64,000 nt of DNA from Actinomadura sp. WMMA1423 (GCF_006547145.1 NZ_CP041244.1:4030001-4094000), one strand, 5' to 3'; shown: positions 53,044 to 61,837, counted from the stretch's first letter. A program made the numbers and translations. Notes: a model not told the origin generated them from the letters alone.

Positions 53044-54474
53044 GTGGATCAGGAAGAAGGCTCGCTTGATCAAAACCTGCGCGCCGCCATCAACGATGCC
53101 ATGCTCCCCGTACGCGACCACCGCGGCCTGATGCCGCTGGACGAGGCGCGCACGCAACTCTCCGGCCTGTCGGTCTACCGCAAGGGGGAAGGGACACTCG
53201 TCGGCGGCAGATTCGTACTGGAGTCCGACCTAGCCTGGGCGGCACTGGTCAGTCTCGAAGACGCAGAGGAGTTCGTCGGCCACGCGCGGCGGCTGCAATG
53301 GGAATTTCACGTTCGCGGCCGGGACAACCTGGCTCTCGTCGAGCGCTACGGCGATGGCATCCTGCCGTGGATCGCGGATCGGGTGGACCGTAACGGGGTG
53401 CTGCACAACGTCCCCTGGTGTGTGCTGCCGTGTCTTCTGGCGTCGGACGCGGAGGAGGCATTTGAGATCGCCGCCAGGGTCCGAGGCGTGACAGAGTCGA
53501 TCGATGGCGGTTCGTTTCGGCCGGATCGTCGTGACGTCGAGGTCCTGTGCCAGTGGATCGTCCGCCATCCGCAGCGAGGCCATCGGCTGCTCGCCAAGCA
53601 CGCGGTCGCGGAGGACGAGGTCGCCAAGGAGACGGTCCGCACGCTCCACCACACCGACCCCAGAGGGACGACGCACCGGCTCAAGGTTGCGGTTGGTGAG
53701 GTCACGACCCAGGCCCTACTCGACCGGCTCGGTCTGGTGACGCCGCCCCTTCCGAGGGGGATGCAAACCGCACTCGATGCCGCGCCGTGGGTCGACGCAC
53801 CGCCGAGCGATCCAATAATGATCGCTGAGCTTGACGAACATTCCGCGGACTTCGACTTTCCGATGTGGGACAACGCCAACTACTTCTGTGCCGCGATGCG
53901 GCTGATCGGGTTCATCACCCCGGGCGGCACCGATGGCCTGGTCTTCCAGTCGCTGGTGACCGGACTGGGAGAGGAGAACGTACGGCTGGAGCTGCACAGG
54001 TACGGCTTCGGGATGACTCCAGGGACAATCTGGAACGCCGGGCCCGAGCTCCTCAATGAGGACGAGACCGAGGAGATCCAGCGGACCAGAAGCGTCGGCA
54101 CCGTGCAGTTGCCGAACGGGCAGGCGCGGGTTGACCTTGTCCGGGACCCCGACTTCGGTGACCATCTCGGCCCGCTCGAGACCCTGATGCTGCGGCTCAC
54201 CGACGCACGCGAACTGAGCAACCGTACATTCCTATCCGCTGAGCAGCTCAAAGAGACACTCCGCCTGCCCGCCGACGCCAGGCCGTTGTTCACACTTGAT
54301 GAGTGGCGTCATCCGGAGGCCGGCGAGAAGGCGAGCGACTCTGAAGACCTTGTTCTCGCAGTCGAGGCGCTCCGGTCCCGCCGGGCTATTTCCGCGTCGC
54401 TCACCGGCACGTCCCGTGAGGCCCATCTGGAGGATCGCATAAGGGTCCTCGGCGGATGGGGTGAAGCCTGGTAG
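53044..54474 (+). CDS. Unrecognised 476-aa cargo protein
   Basis: No family is recognised. I take GTG 53044 (VDQEEGSLDQNLRAAIND) as start because a TATATT -10 box lies 7 bases upstream; GTG 53014 is possible. The protein is soluble, acidic and without signal or membrane segment. Features include SVYRKGEGTLVGGRFVLESDLAWAALVSLEDAEEFVGHARRL and a C-terminal region with many Leu-rich helices. It sits between the secretion operon and a minus-strand gene, with its own promoter, so it is cargo rather than transfer machinery. Confidence 0.65.
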   Translation: MDQEEGSLDQNLRAAINDAMLPVRDHRGLMPLDEARTQLSGLSVYRKGEGTLVGGRFVLESDLAWAALVSLEDAEEFVGHARRLQWEFHVRGRDNLALVERYGDGILPWIADRVDRNGVLHNVPWCVLPCLLASDAEEAFEIAARVRGVTESIDGGSFRPDRRDVEVLCQWIVRHPQRGHRLLAKHAVAEDEVAKETVRTLHHTDPRGTTHRLKVAVGEVTTQALLDRLGLVTPPLPRGMQTALDAAPWVDAPPSDPIMIAELDEHSADFDFPMWDNANYFCAAMRLIGFITPGGTDGLVFQSLVTGLGEENVRLELHRYGFGMTPGTIWNAGPELLNEDETEEIQRTRSVGTVQLPNGQARVDLVRDPDFGDHLGPLETLMLRLTDARELSNRTFLSAEQLKETLRLPADARPLFTLDEWRHPEAGEKASDSEDLVLAVEALRSRRAISASLTGTSREAHLEDRIRVLGGWGEAW

Positions 54475-54704
54475 CAGGCATGAACGTCTGCCGCCACGCC
54501 CCTCCAAGACTGCCGGTGTCGGATCGGGGAACGACTCCAAGGACGGCGGCTACGTCGCATCGAGGCGGCAGAGGGCAGGTCATGATGCCCCTCCCGGGCG
54601 GCCGGGTAGCGGCTCTAGGTCCCGCTGGCCGCGATGACGTGCTGAGTGGCACTTCTTTCACCGGGCCAGTTCACCGGCGGTCGGCAGCTGCCGATGTCTG
54701 CTCG

Positions 54705-55091
54705 TCAGGGCAGTTGCCGGGGGTTGGCGTAGCTAGGGCCGCTGAAAGCGCGGCCGAGTTCGTGGTAGGTCTCGGCGACGTCGGTGCTCCCGACGTGGTG
54801 CCCGCACCGGGCGCCGCTCATCTTCTGGCAGCCGGGGCACGACTCGGGGATCGGCGGGCAGGCGGCAGCCGCAGCACGCAGGGCAGTAATCAGCGCAGCC
54901 TCGCCGTCCAGGACGGGACCGGCTGCGGCGGCGACACGGTAGGCGACCGCGACCACCTCTTGCATGGCCTGGTGTCGGTCGCGGGGCTTCTCATCGAGTC
55001 TGGCGGTGGCGCCGATGAGGTCGCACAGCTCGAGGATCAGGGAGGTGCCGGTCGACTCGGGCTCGGTTGGGGCTGGCCGAAGGTGGTTCAC
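54705..55091 (-). CDS. Small element protein with Cys cluster
   Basis: A 128-aa protein starting with GTG. The N-terminal 70 residues are helical (LILELCDLIGATARLDEKPRDRHQAMQEVVAVAYRVAAAAGPV). The middle has CPPIPESCPGCQKMSGARCGHH, a likely zinc-binding knuckle, and the end is YHELGRAFSGPSYANP. Similar small proteins occur in actinobacterial conjugative elements; function unknown. Its GTG overlaps the TGA of the broken gene upstream, so it was once coupled to it. Confidence 0.7.
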   Translation of the reverse strand: MNHLRPAPTEPESTGTSLILELCDLIGATARLDEKPRDRHQAMQEVVAVAYRVAAAAGPVLDGEAALITALRAAAAACPPIPESCPGCQKMSGARCGHHVGSTDVAETYHELGRAFSGPSYANPRQLP

Positions 55092-55480
55092 GAGCTGGGC
55101 CTTTCGGTGCGGGTGGTGAGGACGTCCGGGTGGGCGGTGTCGCGGTAGAAGGTCTGGCCGGTCTCGATGGAGGCCAGCGCGGAGTATTGGACGAACGGGT
55201 CCGCGTGGCGCGGGATGGTGCGGTCGATCAGGCGCGGCGGTCAGTGTCGCAGGGCATCAGGGGCCTTCGACCGAGCCCAGACCCTCGTGGTCGATGCCGT
55301 GACCGGCACGCCCCACCAGCTCGCGGTGCGCGGGCCTCAGCAACGAAGGCGAGCGCGGCAGCGATGTCCTTTCCTCCGTCTGGACCTATGAACAGGTTCT
55401 CCGCTACCTCGCACGCCCCTGGTGGGCAGCGCATGGCGGTCACGAATGTAGGACTCCATGCGGTTCACGGTGTGCCTCTC
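55088..55480 (-). pseudogene. Frameshifted small gene upstream of the Cys-cluster gene
   Basis: The minus strand has a coding-like end, RLIDRTIPRHADPFVQYSALASIETGQTFYRDTAHPDVLTTRT, whose TGA overlaps the next GTG as in a coupled pair. That frame is closed by a stop ten codons upstream of IDRTIP and has no start codon. The likely earlier part (MESYIRDRHALPTRG, then DIAAALAFVAEARAP) lies in other frames. The simplest reading is a gene of about 120 codons broken by two frameshifts. Confidence 0.45.
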
Positions 55481-55631
55481 TTCGTCAGGTTGGGGCTTTC
55501 TTTGGATTGGCGGCGCCCAGCGATGCCTAGCCGTTCCGGGCGGTCCTAGCTGGTTGCAGGGGGCGGATGCCACCGTGGTGAGCCTGGTCGGGCCGGTGCG
55601 CCCCTGCCCGGGGGCGCACCGGGCGGCCGGG

Positions 55632-57497
55632 TCAGGCGGTGCGGAGGGCGCGTGCGGCGGCGGCGCCGATGGCGTCGGCGGCTGCGGCGGGGTCGGTCAG
55701 GGTGACCAGGTGCGCGCCCCTCATGGGTTTGGTGCGGCCGGACATCGACAGCCACAGCACACCGCACCCGGCGGCGGTGAGGCGGTCGATGCGCTTTTGG
55801 CCTTCTTCGCGCTGGTCGTCCTTGAAGATGCCGTCGGACACGATCACCAGTAGCCGGGCGGCGCCGGTCCGGGTCAACTCCACGGCGGAGTCGAGGGCGT
55901 CGACGGCCTGGACGAAGTCTTCTCTGGGGTCGCGGGCGGCGAACTCGGTCACGGCGGCCGGGGTGTGCCCAGGGTGGACGATTGGTCGGACGCGGGCGCC
56001 GAAGATGACGGTGGCTGCTAGGGCGTCGGGGAGGTGCCCGGCGGCGCGGGCCATGATCCACGCGGCCGATGCCACCGGCGCGGCCAGGGCGTTCATTGAT
56101 CCGGACACGTCGCAGGCGATGCCGACGCGCAGCGGCGGCGCGGGCACGTGACGCCGAACCGTCCGGCTGAACGGTTCGGCGGTCGGGGTGACACCGGCGG
56201 CGCGCTGGGCGTCGGCGGCCAGCGCGCCCCGCATGGACAGGCGTCCGGGCGGGGTGGGCGAGGTGTGGGTGGTGGTGACACGGTCGCGGTGTGCGGCGGC
56301 GCGGAACCGGCGGGCCAGGCGGCGGGCGGCGGCCTGCTCGTCGGGGTTGGGCGGGCGGGTGCCGGTGATCGCTGTCCGTCCGCGCGCAGCGGTCGGGGCG
56401 GTGCTGGCGGCGAACACGCGGCGGGCGGCACGGTCAGCGGCCTTGCGGGCGTCCTTCTCTTGTTGCCTCTTCTGTGCCGGGTCGGGGTTGGGCGGTCCGG
56501 TGGCGGGTTCGGCGGCGGCCGCATGAACGGCGGCCATGGTGGCGCCCAGGGCTTCGGCCAGTGGGGAGGGGTCGCCCGAGGCGCCCGGTGTTCCGGGCGG
56601 CGGGGGCGGGGCGGGGCGTTCGGGGTTGACGTCCAGGATGCGGCACCACCGCCGCCCCAGGTCCATCATGGTGGCGGTGTCGTCGTCGCCGGTGGCGTGC
56701 GCGAGGTGCCATAGGGCGGCCAGCGCGCTCAACCGGGTCGGTCCGAGTACGTCGAGAACGACCTCGGCCAGAGTCTTGGTTTCTGCTGGTTCGAGGATTC
56801 CGGCGTCGGTGCGAGCCAGCAGCAGCGCGGCGGCGCGTCCGGCGTTCCACGGCGTCATGGCGGTGTGCGGTGTCGTGACCGGCGGGGCGGTCGAGGCGCC
56901 GCCCGACGGCGCGGGCGCGCCACCTGGGGCGGTGGCGGGCGCGGTGGGGCCGGTGGTGAAGTCGGCCAGGATGAGGCTGGTTGCGGATGCGCGCAGCCAG
57001 CGGCGGTCAGCGGGACGGCGCCGGATCTGAACCGCCTCTATCCGCGATTCCTCCAAGGCGAGGGCAGCGTCCGCCACGGCGGCGGATGCGTTGCCCGGGA
57101 TTTCCCACCTGGTGTGGGTGGCGTGCGCGGCCTCGTGCGTCAGGACGCCCCATAGGGCGGGGTATCGGTCGCGGTCGGCGGGCCAGGACGGGGCGCATGT
57201 GGCCGGGTCCTGCCGCAGGTGCGTGCCGTCGAGTTCGATGGCGGCCAGCGACGGGACGAAGCAACCGGGCGCGCCTCGCCCGAGACCGGGCGCGCACTGA
57301 ACGGTGAGGTCTTCGCGGTCGGTGAGGTCGGTGACGGCGTCGGTGAACGCTGCCGACAGCCGCAGCCACGCCCCGCCCAGGCCGGTCACCGGCGCGGGCG
57401 CCGCAACCGTGGCGGCGGGGGCGGTAGCGCCCGCCCCGGTGCCGGACAGCGCGGCGGCGGGCGGGGCGGTGGGTGCGGGGATGACGTGCGTTGCCAT
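55632..57497 (-). CDS. Metallopeptidase-like (DUF2201) and VWA-domain protein
   Basis: A 621-aa protein. The N-terminal third has a zincin-like site HEAAHATHT (121-129) with a downstream EESRIEAVQIRR, as in DUF2201 putative metallopeptidases. An Ala/Pro-rich linker follows. The C-terminal domain is VWA-like with an intact metal-adhesion motif DVSGSM (463-468) and VIVSDGIFKDDQ. VWA proteins of this kind act with MoxR-type AAA ATPases, and one lies immediately upstream (58 bp). It may be a regulated protease or chaperone subunit. Its function in the element is unknown. Confidence 0.85.
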   Translation of the reverse strand: MATHVIPAPTAPPAAALSGTGAGATAPAATVAAPAPVTGLGGAWLRLSAAFTDAVTDLTDREDLTVQCAPGLGRGAPGCFVPSLAAIELDGTHLRQDPATCAPSWPADRDRYPALWGVLTHEAAHATHTRWEIPGNASAAVADAALALEESRIEAVQIRRRPADRRWLRASATSLILADFTTGPTAPATAPGGAPAPSGGASTAPPVTTPHTAMTPWNAGRAAALLLARTDAGILEPAETKTLAEVVLDVLGPTRLSALAALWHLAHATGDDDTATMMDLGRRWCRILDVNPERPAPPPPPGTPGASGDPSPLAEALGATMAAVHAAAAEPATGPPNPDPAQKRQQEKDARKAADRAARRVFAASTAPTAARGRTAITGTRPPNPDEQAAARRLARRFRAAAHRDRVTTTHTSPTPPGRLSMRGALAADAQRAAGVTPTAEPFSRTVRRHVPAPPLRVGIACDVSGSMNALAAPVASAAWIMARAAGHLPDALAATVIFGARVRPIVHPGHTPAAVTEFAARDPREDFVQAVDALDSAVELTRTGAARLLVIVSDGIFKDDQREEGQKRIDRLTAAGCGVLWLSMSGRTKPMRGAHLVTLTDPAAAADAIGAAAARALRTA

Positions 57498-57555
57498 GGT
57501 TCCTCCGTGCGGGTGCGTGCGGGCGCGGGTGGGGGGATGTGCGGGCGGGTGCGGG

Positions 57556-58800
57556 TTAGATCTGCTGGCCGAGGGCGAGCGGGGTGACGGCGCGTCCGTA
57601 GACGGAACTGATGACCTCGGCGACCACGTCGCGGTCTTCTTCGGGGGCGATGCCGAGAAGGTTGGCCACCGCCGCCTCGGGGCCGAGGACCCCGGACATC
57701 TTCTGGAAGGCGATCAGCTCGCGAAGTTGCGGCGCCCAGCCGATCTCGCCGGAGTCCTGACGTCGGGCGAGGTTGCGCGCGACGCGGACGGCGCGCGGTT
57801 CGATGTCCAGCGTGCGGGCTAGGTCGTAGTCGGTCGACACTCGGATTTGCGCGGCGAACCGGGAGGCCAGGGCCTCGGTGAGCACGGCGCCGTGAACGCC
57901 GGGGTTGTGACCGGCGACCACGTAGAACCCCTCGGCGGCGGTGATCGTCTCCCCCTTGTGCGCCTTGACGGTGATCTGCCGCCGCCCGTCCATCGCCGGG
58001 TACACCACCGCCAGCACCTTCGGCGAGATGAGGGTGGCGTCATCGATCAGCAGCGCGCGGCCCTCGGTCATCGCCGTGATCAGCGGCCCGTAGACGAACT
58101 CGTAACCACCGCCGGGCGCCTGGGTGTACTCGCCGACGAAATCGGCGACGGCGGTGTCCCCGTCCCCGGCAACCGTGATCAGGTCCGGGAACGCCGCCTC
58201 GACCAGGGACGTCTTCCCCGTACCGGGCGGCCCGTACAGCAGGGCGGGGATGGATGCCTCCCGCAACCGCCGCAGCGCCGCCACGTCCGGCAGGTCCGCC
58301 AACCGGCGCGGATGGTAGGTCTGACCGTTCGGCCGCACCACCGGCCCGACCACCGCCTTCCCGCCCTTCGCCGACGTCCCCGAGGCTGCGGCAGTGCCCG
58401 ACGTGCCGGACGTCGGCGCGGGTGCCGCCTTCGGGGCGGCGGCGGTGGCGGGGCGCGCGTGCCGGGCGGCGGACGCGCCGCCGCCTTTGAGGGCCTCGGC
58501 GGTAGTGGCGGTGGCCCGGTAGCGGCGCGGCCCGGTCGCCACCAACTCGGCCTGCCCACGGTCGGCCAGCACGGTCAGCGCGTTACCGACAGCACCGGCC
58601 GACCGGTCCAGACTCCGGGCGATCTCACCTGGGGTGAACACCTCACCAGGGCGGTCGGCAAGGATGGCGGCAACCCTTCGGCGCAGCTCCCCTTGTCCGA
58701 GGCGACCGGTGCCACCAGGCGCGGGTACCGAGCCGGGTCCGGCGGTCGGCGCAGTGGTCGGGGTAGTGGCGGCGGTTGGGGTGGTGGGCACGGTGGTCAT
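57556..58800 (-). CDS. MoxR-type AAA ATPase with N-terminal winged HTH
   Basis: A 414-aa protein. Residues 34-97 form a wHTH (LGQGELRRRVAAILADRPGEVFTPGEIARSLDRSAGAVGNAL…AELVATGPRRYRAT), followed by an Ala/Gly/Thr linker and a MoxR/CbbQ-like AAA domain. Walker A is GPPGTGKTS (190-198), Walker B ALLIDDATLIS (249-259), sensor Asn in AGHNPGVHG and a likely arginine finger in ASRF. It should remodel or activate the VWA partner. An AAA of this type fused to a DNA-binding domain is unusual. The same wHTH recurs in the upstream gene. Confidence 0.87.
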   Translation of the reverse strand: MTTVPTTPTAATTPTTAPTAGPGSVPAPGGTGRLGQGELRRRVAAILADRPGEVFTPGEIARSLDRSAGAVGNALTVLADRGQAELVATGPRRYRATATTAEALKGGGASAARHARPATAAAPKAAPAPTSGTSGTAAASGTSAKGGKAVVGPVVRPNGQTYHPRRLADLPDVAALRRLREASIPALLYGPPGTGKTSLVEAAFPDLITVAGDGDTAVADFVGEYTQAPGGGYEFVYGPLITAMTEGRALLIDDATLISPKVLAVVYPAMDGRRQITVKAHKGETITAAEGFYVVAGHNPGVHGAVLTEALASRFAAQIRVSTDYDLARTLDIEPRAVRVARNLARRQDSGEIGWAPQLRELIAFQKMSGVLGPEAAVANLLGIAPEEDRDVVAEVISSVYGRAVTPLALGQQI

Positions 58801-58895
58801 GTGACGGCTCCTTGTCGAGTGCTGGTGGTCGGGACGCCGGGGGCGGGTGCGCGTGGCGCGGCGGCCCGCCCCCAAGTGGCGGTCGGTGCGTGCGG

Positions 58896-59873
58896 TCAGC
58901 GCGCGGCGCGCTTGGCGGGGCGGGCGGTGATGGCGGTGAACCGGCGGGGCCGGTCGCACACCAACTCGGCCTCACCGGCCTCGGTGAGGCGGTCCAGGGC
59001 GTTGGACACCGCCCCCGCCGAGTGCCCGATCACCTTCGCGATCTCGTGCGGGGTGAACGCCGCGCCAGGGTGGCCGGTCAGGTGCCCGGCGACCTTCGCG
59101 CGCATCTCACCCGGCGCCGAACGCGGCGCCCCCGACGCGGTACGCGGGCGCCCGTTGGCGGCGGCGCGCACCAGCCGCCGCGCCTTGCCCGACCCGCCGT
59201 AGACGCCCTCAACCGCCGCCAGCGCCCCTGCGCCGTCCCCGCCGTCCAGCGCGGTCAGCGCCGCCGCGATGGCGTCCTGCAGCCCGGTCAGCGCGTCCCG
59301 CGCCTCGGCCACCGCCGCAGCGTCCATCCCCGCCCCGGCGTCCCCGGCGTCCGTGGTTTCGTTGGCGTCCGCGTCCCCGGTGGTGGCGGTGTCCGTGCTG
59401 GTCGGGGCGTCCTCGTCGGCGGCGGGCGCTTCGGGTGCCGCGTCCGTGCCGGTGGCGGTGTCGTCGGTGGTCGGCGCTTCGGTGGTGGCCTCGGTGTCGG
59501 CGGTGGCGTCCGCATCCCCGCTCAGCGTGTCCGATGCGGAAGCGTCCGGGGTATCGCCGGTGGTGGCCGTGACCGGGTGCCAGGTGTCGGGCTGCCGCTT
59601 CCCGCCGTCCCGCCCGCCGCGCGTCCGGACGGCGTACCCGTCACGCTCCAGGGTGGTCAGCGTCCGCGCGACGGTGGCACGGCTGACACCCGACGCCTCC
59701 GCCAGCGCGGTCACGGTCGCACCAGGGTTGCCGGTCAGCGCGTCCCACACGTCCCCAGCCGCGCCGGACGGGCGCGCCCCGCCCCCAGTGACGGCGGCGC
59801 CGTCCCCGGCGTTCTCGTTGCCCGTGGCGCCATTTCCGGCGGCGCCATTCGCGGTGATATTCTTCGCGGTCAT
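58896..59873 (-). CDS. Two-wHTH DNA-binding protein upstream of the AAA/VWA pair
   Basis: A 325-aa protein. The N-terminal wHTH (about 38-88, DVWDALTGNPGATVTALAEASGVSRATVARTLTTLERDGYAVRT) is IclR/MarR-like. A 90-residue acidic Thr/Ala/Asp linker follows, then helices and a C-terminal wHTH (253-315) that aligns with the wHTH of the AAA protein: FTPxEIA, SAGAVxNAL, G-AELV, PRR. ATG 59873 follows GGGAG; ATG 59885 is the alternative. It is first gene of the three-gene module and likely binds the same DNA as the ATPase. Confidence 0.85.
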   Translation of the reverse strand: MTAKNITANGAAGNGATGNENAGDGAAVTGGGARPSGAAGDVWDALTGNPGATVTALAEASGVSRATVARTLTTLERDGYAVRTRGGRDGGKRQPDTWHPVTATTGDTPDASASDTLSGDADATADTEATTEAPTTDDTATGTDAAPEAPAADEDAPTSTDTATTGDADANETTDAGDAGAGMDAAAVAEARDALTGLQDAIAAALTALDGGDGAGALAAVEGVYGGSGKARRLVRAAANGRPRTASGAPRSAPGEMRAKVAGHLTGHPGAAFTPHEIAKVIGHSAGAVSNALDRLTEAGEAELVCDRPRRFTAITARPAKRAAR

Positions 59874-60659
59874 TTCATCTCCCATTCGATGTGACCAGCG
59901 ACCGGATTTCCGGTGCCGTTCCCGTTCATCGGGAGCTCGACCATTTCTCGATGCCGCCATACCAGGCAAGCACCTTCGGCCACATTTTTAATCACCTTCA
60001 GGGCTGAACGATGTCACCATTCAACCCCGCGCGCCCCTAAACCCAAGCAACCGCAAATGTGTTTTCCGGCACCCGCATGACAACAGCACCGCCTTTCGGC
60101 GCCAATCACCTCCGAAAGACGCCGAAACGGCGAGCTGACTTGACGACTCTGTCCACGACGCCTTCTCACGCACGAATCAAGCATCCACGGCGACTCGACC
60201 TCAGGCACGCGAGCCTCTGCCCGCAGGACGAGGGGCAGCTGGCGAGCGGCGGTGCCGGCCAGAATGCAGTACTTGGGGCCGAGGTTGTGGTGATACAGCA
60301 CCGCAGGAGGGGCCGTCGGCCACATCAGCCATCGATCACGCAGGCGGACGGACTATTACCAGGGGTCGTCCTGGTGACGAGTCGGGCTCACGAACAGAAG
60401 ATGCGGAAGCGCATCTACCTGCGTCGATAGATGCACCAGGGGCTTCTGGTCATAGACAGAAGCTCGAGAAGGAGACCGAAAAGAAGGCTGAACAGAACCC
60501 CGAGAACAGACGGCCATCCGCGCACACCGCACCCTGCACAGAAATACAGAAGTCAACACGAAATGGGCAGGCTTCGTCTGCAGCCTGCCAGAAAGCTGGC
60601 GCCGGGGGCGTCCCCAACCCAGCGCGGACGTATGCGCACAAACGCGCACACGTGGACGG

Positions 60660-60699
60660 CCCCGGCCGCAGGTCCTCCTATGCGAACCTACGGCCGGGG
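60660..60699. terminator. 16-bp hairpin near the right side of the element
   Basis: CCCCGGCCGCAGGTCC pairs with GAACCTACGGCCGGGG (two mismatched or wobble positions) around an 8-base loop. No U-run follows; it could be a terminator or a structural site. Confidence 0.55.
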
Positions 60700-60735
60700 T
60701 CTCACCGCAACAGGCACCTCTTCTACGCTGTCCCC

Positions 60736-60770
60736 GAGGGGCCAGCCTGCTACCGACAGGCTGGGCCCTC
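60736..60770 (-). terminator. Terminator of the RsbW-like gene
   Basis: A 14-bp stem (GAGGGGCCAGCCTG/CAGGCTGGGCCCTC, one mismatch) with a 7-base loop, starting right at the stop codon of the leftward gene that ends at 60772. Confidence 0.65.
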
Positions 60771-60771
60771 C

Positions 60772-61242
60772 CTAGGACACCAAGGTTGCTTGCTGGACAG
60801 CGTCGCTCTGGCGGGGGCGGCGCAGGTCCATGTCAGCCCACACGGTGAAGCCGTCCTCGGAACTGCCGTGGAGGCCCATGGTCAGGGCCAGCTTCGACAC
60901 CGTCAGCAGGCCATACCCTCCCTCCCGCGGCTCGCACCCTGGCATCTCCGACCGGATCGTGGGCACGCACCCTCCGCCCAGATCGGTCACCGCGACGTAG
61001 GCGATCTCGGCCATCGTCACCTCCAGACCGAACCAACCCCGCTCACCTCCCGACCGCGAGTGACGCACCGCGTTGGTGGCCAGTTCGGCCACCACCACTG
61101 CCACGTCCTCCTCACGGCCGGTCCCCTCGAAGAGGGTCGCCGCGAATACCCGCGCTGCACGTATCTGGTCGACACGGCCTGGATAGATCCGACGCCACCG
61201 CATCGGCTCTGAGCCCCATAGCCATTCGCGAGGGGTGCACAA
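60772..61242 (-). CDS. RsbW-like ATP-binding protein (anti-sigma kinase family)
   Basis: A 156-aa GHKL ATPase. The N-box is VAVVVAELATNAVRHSRSGG; the D/G-box region is VTDLGGGCVPTIRSEMPGCEPREGGYGLLTVSKLA. These small actinomycete proteins bind or phosphorylate anti-anti-sigma partners, or act with XRE regulators. I place the start at TTG 61242 (LCTPREWLWG) because AAGGAG lies 8 bases upstream. Longer starts would add low-quality sequence, and ATG 61203 is a shorter option. Confidence 0.8.
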   Translation of the reverse strand: MCTPREWLWGSEPMRWRRIYPGRVDQIRAARVFAATLFEGTGREEDVAVVVAELATNAVRHSRSGGERGWFGLEVTMAEIAYVAVTDLGGGCVPTIRSEMPGCEPREGGYGLLTVSKLALTMGLHGSSEDGFTVWADMDLRRPRQSDAVQQATLVS

Positions 61243-61417
61243 GCCCCAAGCTCCTTCTTTCACTTTCCCCGTTCCTCCCTCCGGTCGTCCCGACTCGCCG
61301 TGAAGCGATTCGAACGACGTGATGGACAAGACAATCAAGGAGCACCTCTTACGTACGGTCAAGCATCGGCTACCGACACGATCGAATTCGAAGTCGATGA
61401 GAGGCGATGGCGCTCCA

Positions 61418-61837
61418 TTAGGGTTGGCTGCCTGAACGGACTTCGGGTACACCGGGAGGAGCCTCGCCCTGTTTTAAGTTCGACCAATCGGAATCTGGGA
61501 CGAGATGGACGGCGGCGATGAGATTAGCGGCCGCCTTCGCAGTGTCAGTGATCGGGCAAACCGGCACGCAGCTTCTCGCGACAATGACTCCGCCGCGGTA
61601 CACCGTTCGCAGCCACTGCCAGTACAGGGCGCGGCCACCAGGACCAGGCAAGCACCAGACTGTCCTACTGCACCGCGGCTCAGCGCCGATCAGACGAGCC
61701 GACACAGAGACCGTGGGCGGCGCAGATTCCCACGCGCTGGCGGCGCATAGGCCCACGTCACTGAGAAGGTCGACGAGGTCCCGCGCCAGATCGAATCGAT
61801 CAGGCGCAACGAGCTGATATTGCTGCTCGACCTCCAT
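61418..61837 (-). CDS. Small hypothetical protein in the regulatory cluster
   Basis: A 139-aa protein, ATG 61837 (MEVEQQYQLVAPDRFDLARDLVDLLSDVGLCAASAWESAP). It has no signal or membrane helix. ALYWQWLRTVYRGGVIVARSCVPVCPITDTAKAAANLIAAVHLV shows a mixed alpha/beta pattern. It is not recognised. It lies between two RsbW-like genes on the same strand, a common position for small partner proteins of unknown role in actinomycete XRE/RsbW clusters. Confidence 0.6.
   Translation of the reverse strand: MEVEQQYQLVAPDRFDLARDLVDLLSDVGLCAASAWESAPPTVSVSARLIGAEPRCSRTVWCLPGPGGRALYWQWLRTVYRGGVIVARSCVPVCPITDTAKAAANLIAAVHLVPDSDWSNLKQGEAPPGVPEVRSGSQP

Larger units (their letters stand above)
38231..60771. mobile_element. 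Actinobacterial integrative conjugative element (approximate limits)
   Basis: A tyrosine integrase and excisionase-like gene at the left, two orphan methyltransferases, a full coupled type IV secretion operon (VirB2/VirB6/PrgI/VirB4/VirD4/VirB1-like), a replication-relaxation protein, cargo and a wHTH/AAA/VWA module make up a conjugative element. The left limit is set near the hairpin past the integrase; the right limit is a guess before the RsbW-like cluster. I did not find matching attachment repeats by eye, and no classic relaxase is recognised. Confidence 0.7.
59874..60771. other. Gene-free region at the right side of the element
   Basis: About 900 bp without a convincing gene; somewhat less GC-rich than the flanks. 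It contains the promoter of the wHTH/AAA/VWA module, a perfect inverted repeat TTTCGGCG/CGCCGAAA (60094-60101 and 60120-60127) suited to an operator or nick region, and two strong hairpins near 60660-60770. This is a plausible place for the right element boundary or an oriT. Confidence 0.5.

Noticed and set aside
38231..60771. Direct-repeat attachment sites flanking the element
   Set aside because: No convincing matching pair was found by eye between the 37.6-38.4 kb and 59.9-60.8 kb regions, nor a copy of the tRNA-Lys 3' end; a full repeat search is needed.
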